From contig NZ_JBBMEY010000071.1 of the NCBI RefSeq assembly GCF_040096285.1, positions 1-5,943 on the forward strand: 5,943 bases of DNA, given 5' to 3'. Each line of letters starts with the position of its first letter. Positions within the stretch are counted from its first letter, which is position 1. The notes under the pieces are model-generated. The model was not told the DNA's origin, ran no database searches, and was given only the letters and a program-made list of their open reading frames with translations. Positions 5,796 to 5,943 of this stretch are shown piece after piece. A program made the translations under genes and the position numbers. The DNA comes from Ruminococcoides intestinihominis (GTDB lineage Bacteria; Bacillota; Clostridia; Oscillospirales; Acutalibacteraceae).

Positions 5796-5814
5796 GGGAC
5801 ATCACTGATGTCCC
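5796..5814. repeat. Perfect short palindrome (GGGACATC / GATGTCCC)
   Basis: An 8-bp G/C-containing stem (GGGACATC 5796-5803, GATGTCCC 5807-5814) encloses the 3-nt loop ACT, or 9-bp arms around a single base. It is followed by CCTACAT. The pattern of a CGGG-stem-CCCCTACA unit resembles, from memory, a palindromic intergenic repeat common in gut clostridial genomes. There is no T tract after it, so it is not an intrinsic terminator. Confidence 0.5.
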
Positions 5815-5886
5815 CTACATACGCTATACAATGAGTTTTTTATATAAATCAACCCAAGTTCTATATCAAAATTATAGTTTAAAGAG

Positions 5887-5928
5887 GTAGTGGCTTCACT
5901 ACAAAAGTTTTTTATTCAAAAACTTTTG
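5887..5928. repeat. Two abutting perfect hairpins
   Basis: The first is GTAGTG (5887-5892), loop GCTT, CACTAC (5897-5902). The second is CAAAAGTTTTT (5902-5912), a 5-nt loop, AAAAACTTTTG (5918-5928), an 11-bp perfect stem. They share the base at 5902. Neither is followed by a T tract on either strand, so simple termination is unlikely. They look like part of a structured repeat, a small non-autonomous element or an unrecognised RNA that may continue past the right edge. Confidence 0.5.
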
Positions 5929-5943
5929 CATAAGTTCACATTA

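Larger units (their letters stand above)
5593..5943. other. Gene-free region with consecutive hairpin-forming repeats
   Basis: No convincing coding frame is seen downstream of lysR on either strand. The first ~90 nt are A+T-rich without clear structure. From 5684 on there are four palindromic elements (5692-5704 with 5708-5728, 5796-5814, 5887-5902, 5902-5928), each listed separately or in the findings. Two of them contain G/C-rich arms that contrast with the surrounding DNA, which suggests inserted or spread repeats rather than ordinary spacer. Confidence 0.6.

Noticed and set aside
5684..5928. CRISPR array
   Set aside because: The palindromes differ from one another, the spacing is irregular, and there is no recurring direct repeat.

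Overview
The window is A+T-rich DNA of a low-GC Firmicute, most likely an anaerobic gut-type clostridium (Ruminococcaceae/Lachnospiraceae-like). The grounds are the strong Shine-Dalgarno sequences, the TTTACA/TATTAT-type promoters, a Rex operator in front of an adhE-like gene, and protein sequences resembling clostridial relatives. The species cannot be fixed from the sequence alone.

Layout, left to right. Positions 1-85 hold the first 28 codons of a gene on the minus strand that looks like adhE (bifunctional aldehyde-alcohol dehydrogenase). Its promoter has a near-perfect Rex redox operator lying on the -10 box. Positions 360-950 (minus) encode the manganese exporter MntP, with a terminator after it (325-352) and a promoter before it (983-1011). 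Positions 1073-4434 (minus) are a three-gene operon read in the order beta-ketoacyl-ACP synthase (FabF-type), acyl-CoA synthetase, hot-dog acyl-CoA thioesterase. It ends at a long A+T-rich hairpin (993-1033) whose loop carries the -35 box of mntP. Positions 4435-4701 are a divergent control region rich in palindromes. Positions 4702-5592 (plus) encode a LysR-type regulator. Positions 5593-5943 contain no gene but a chain of hairpin-forming repeats; one may end the lysR transcript, and two resemble intergenic palindromic repeats of gut clostridia.

How the genes may work together. The operon has enzymes for acyl-chain condensation, activation to CoA and release, but no acyl carrier protein, reductase or dehydratase. 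It therefore looks like an accessory lipid or acyl-metabolism unit that borrows the housekeeping fatty acid machinery. The adjacent LysR protein is the obvious candidate regulator. However, the best operator in the operon promoter is an even-centred 22-bp palindrome that does not fit the LysR T-N11-A pattern, so a second regulator may act there. MntP and AdhE appear to be separate units, each with its own promoter.

I found no clear undescribed system. The points most worth checking are the operator architecture of the 4435-4701 region, the purpose of the three-gene acyl operon, and the Rex site.
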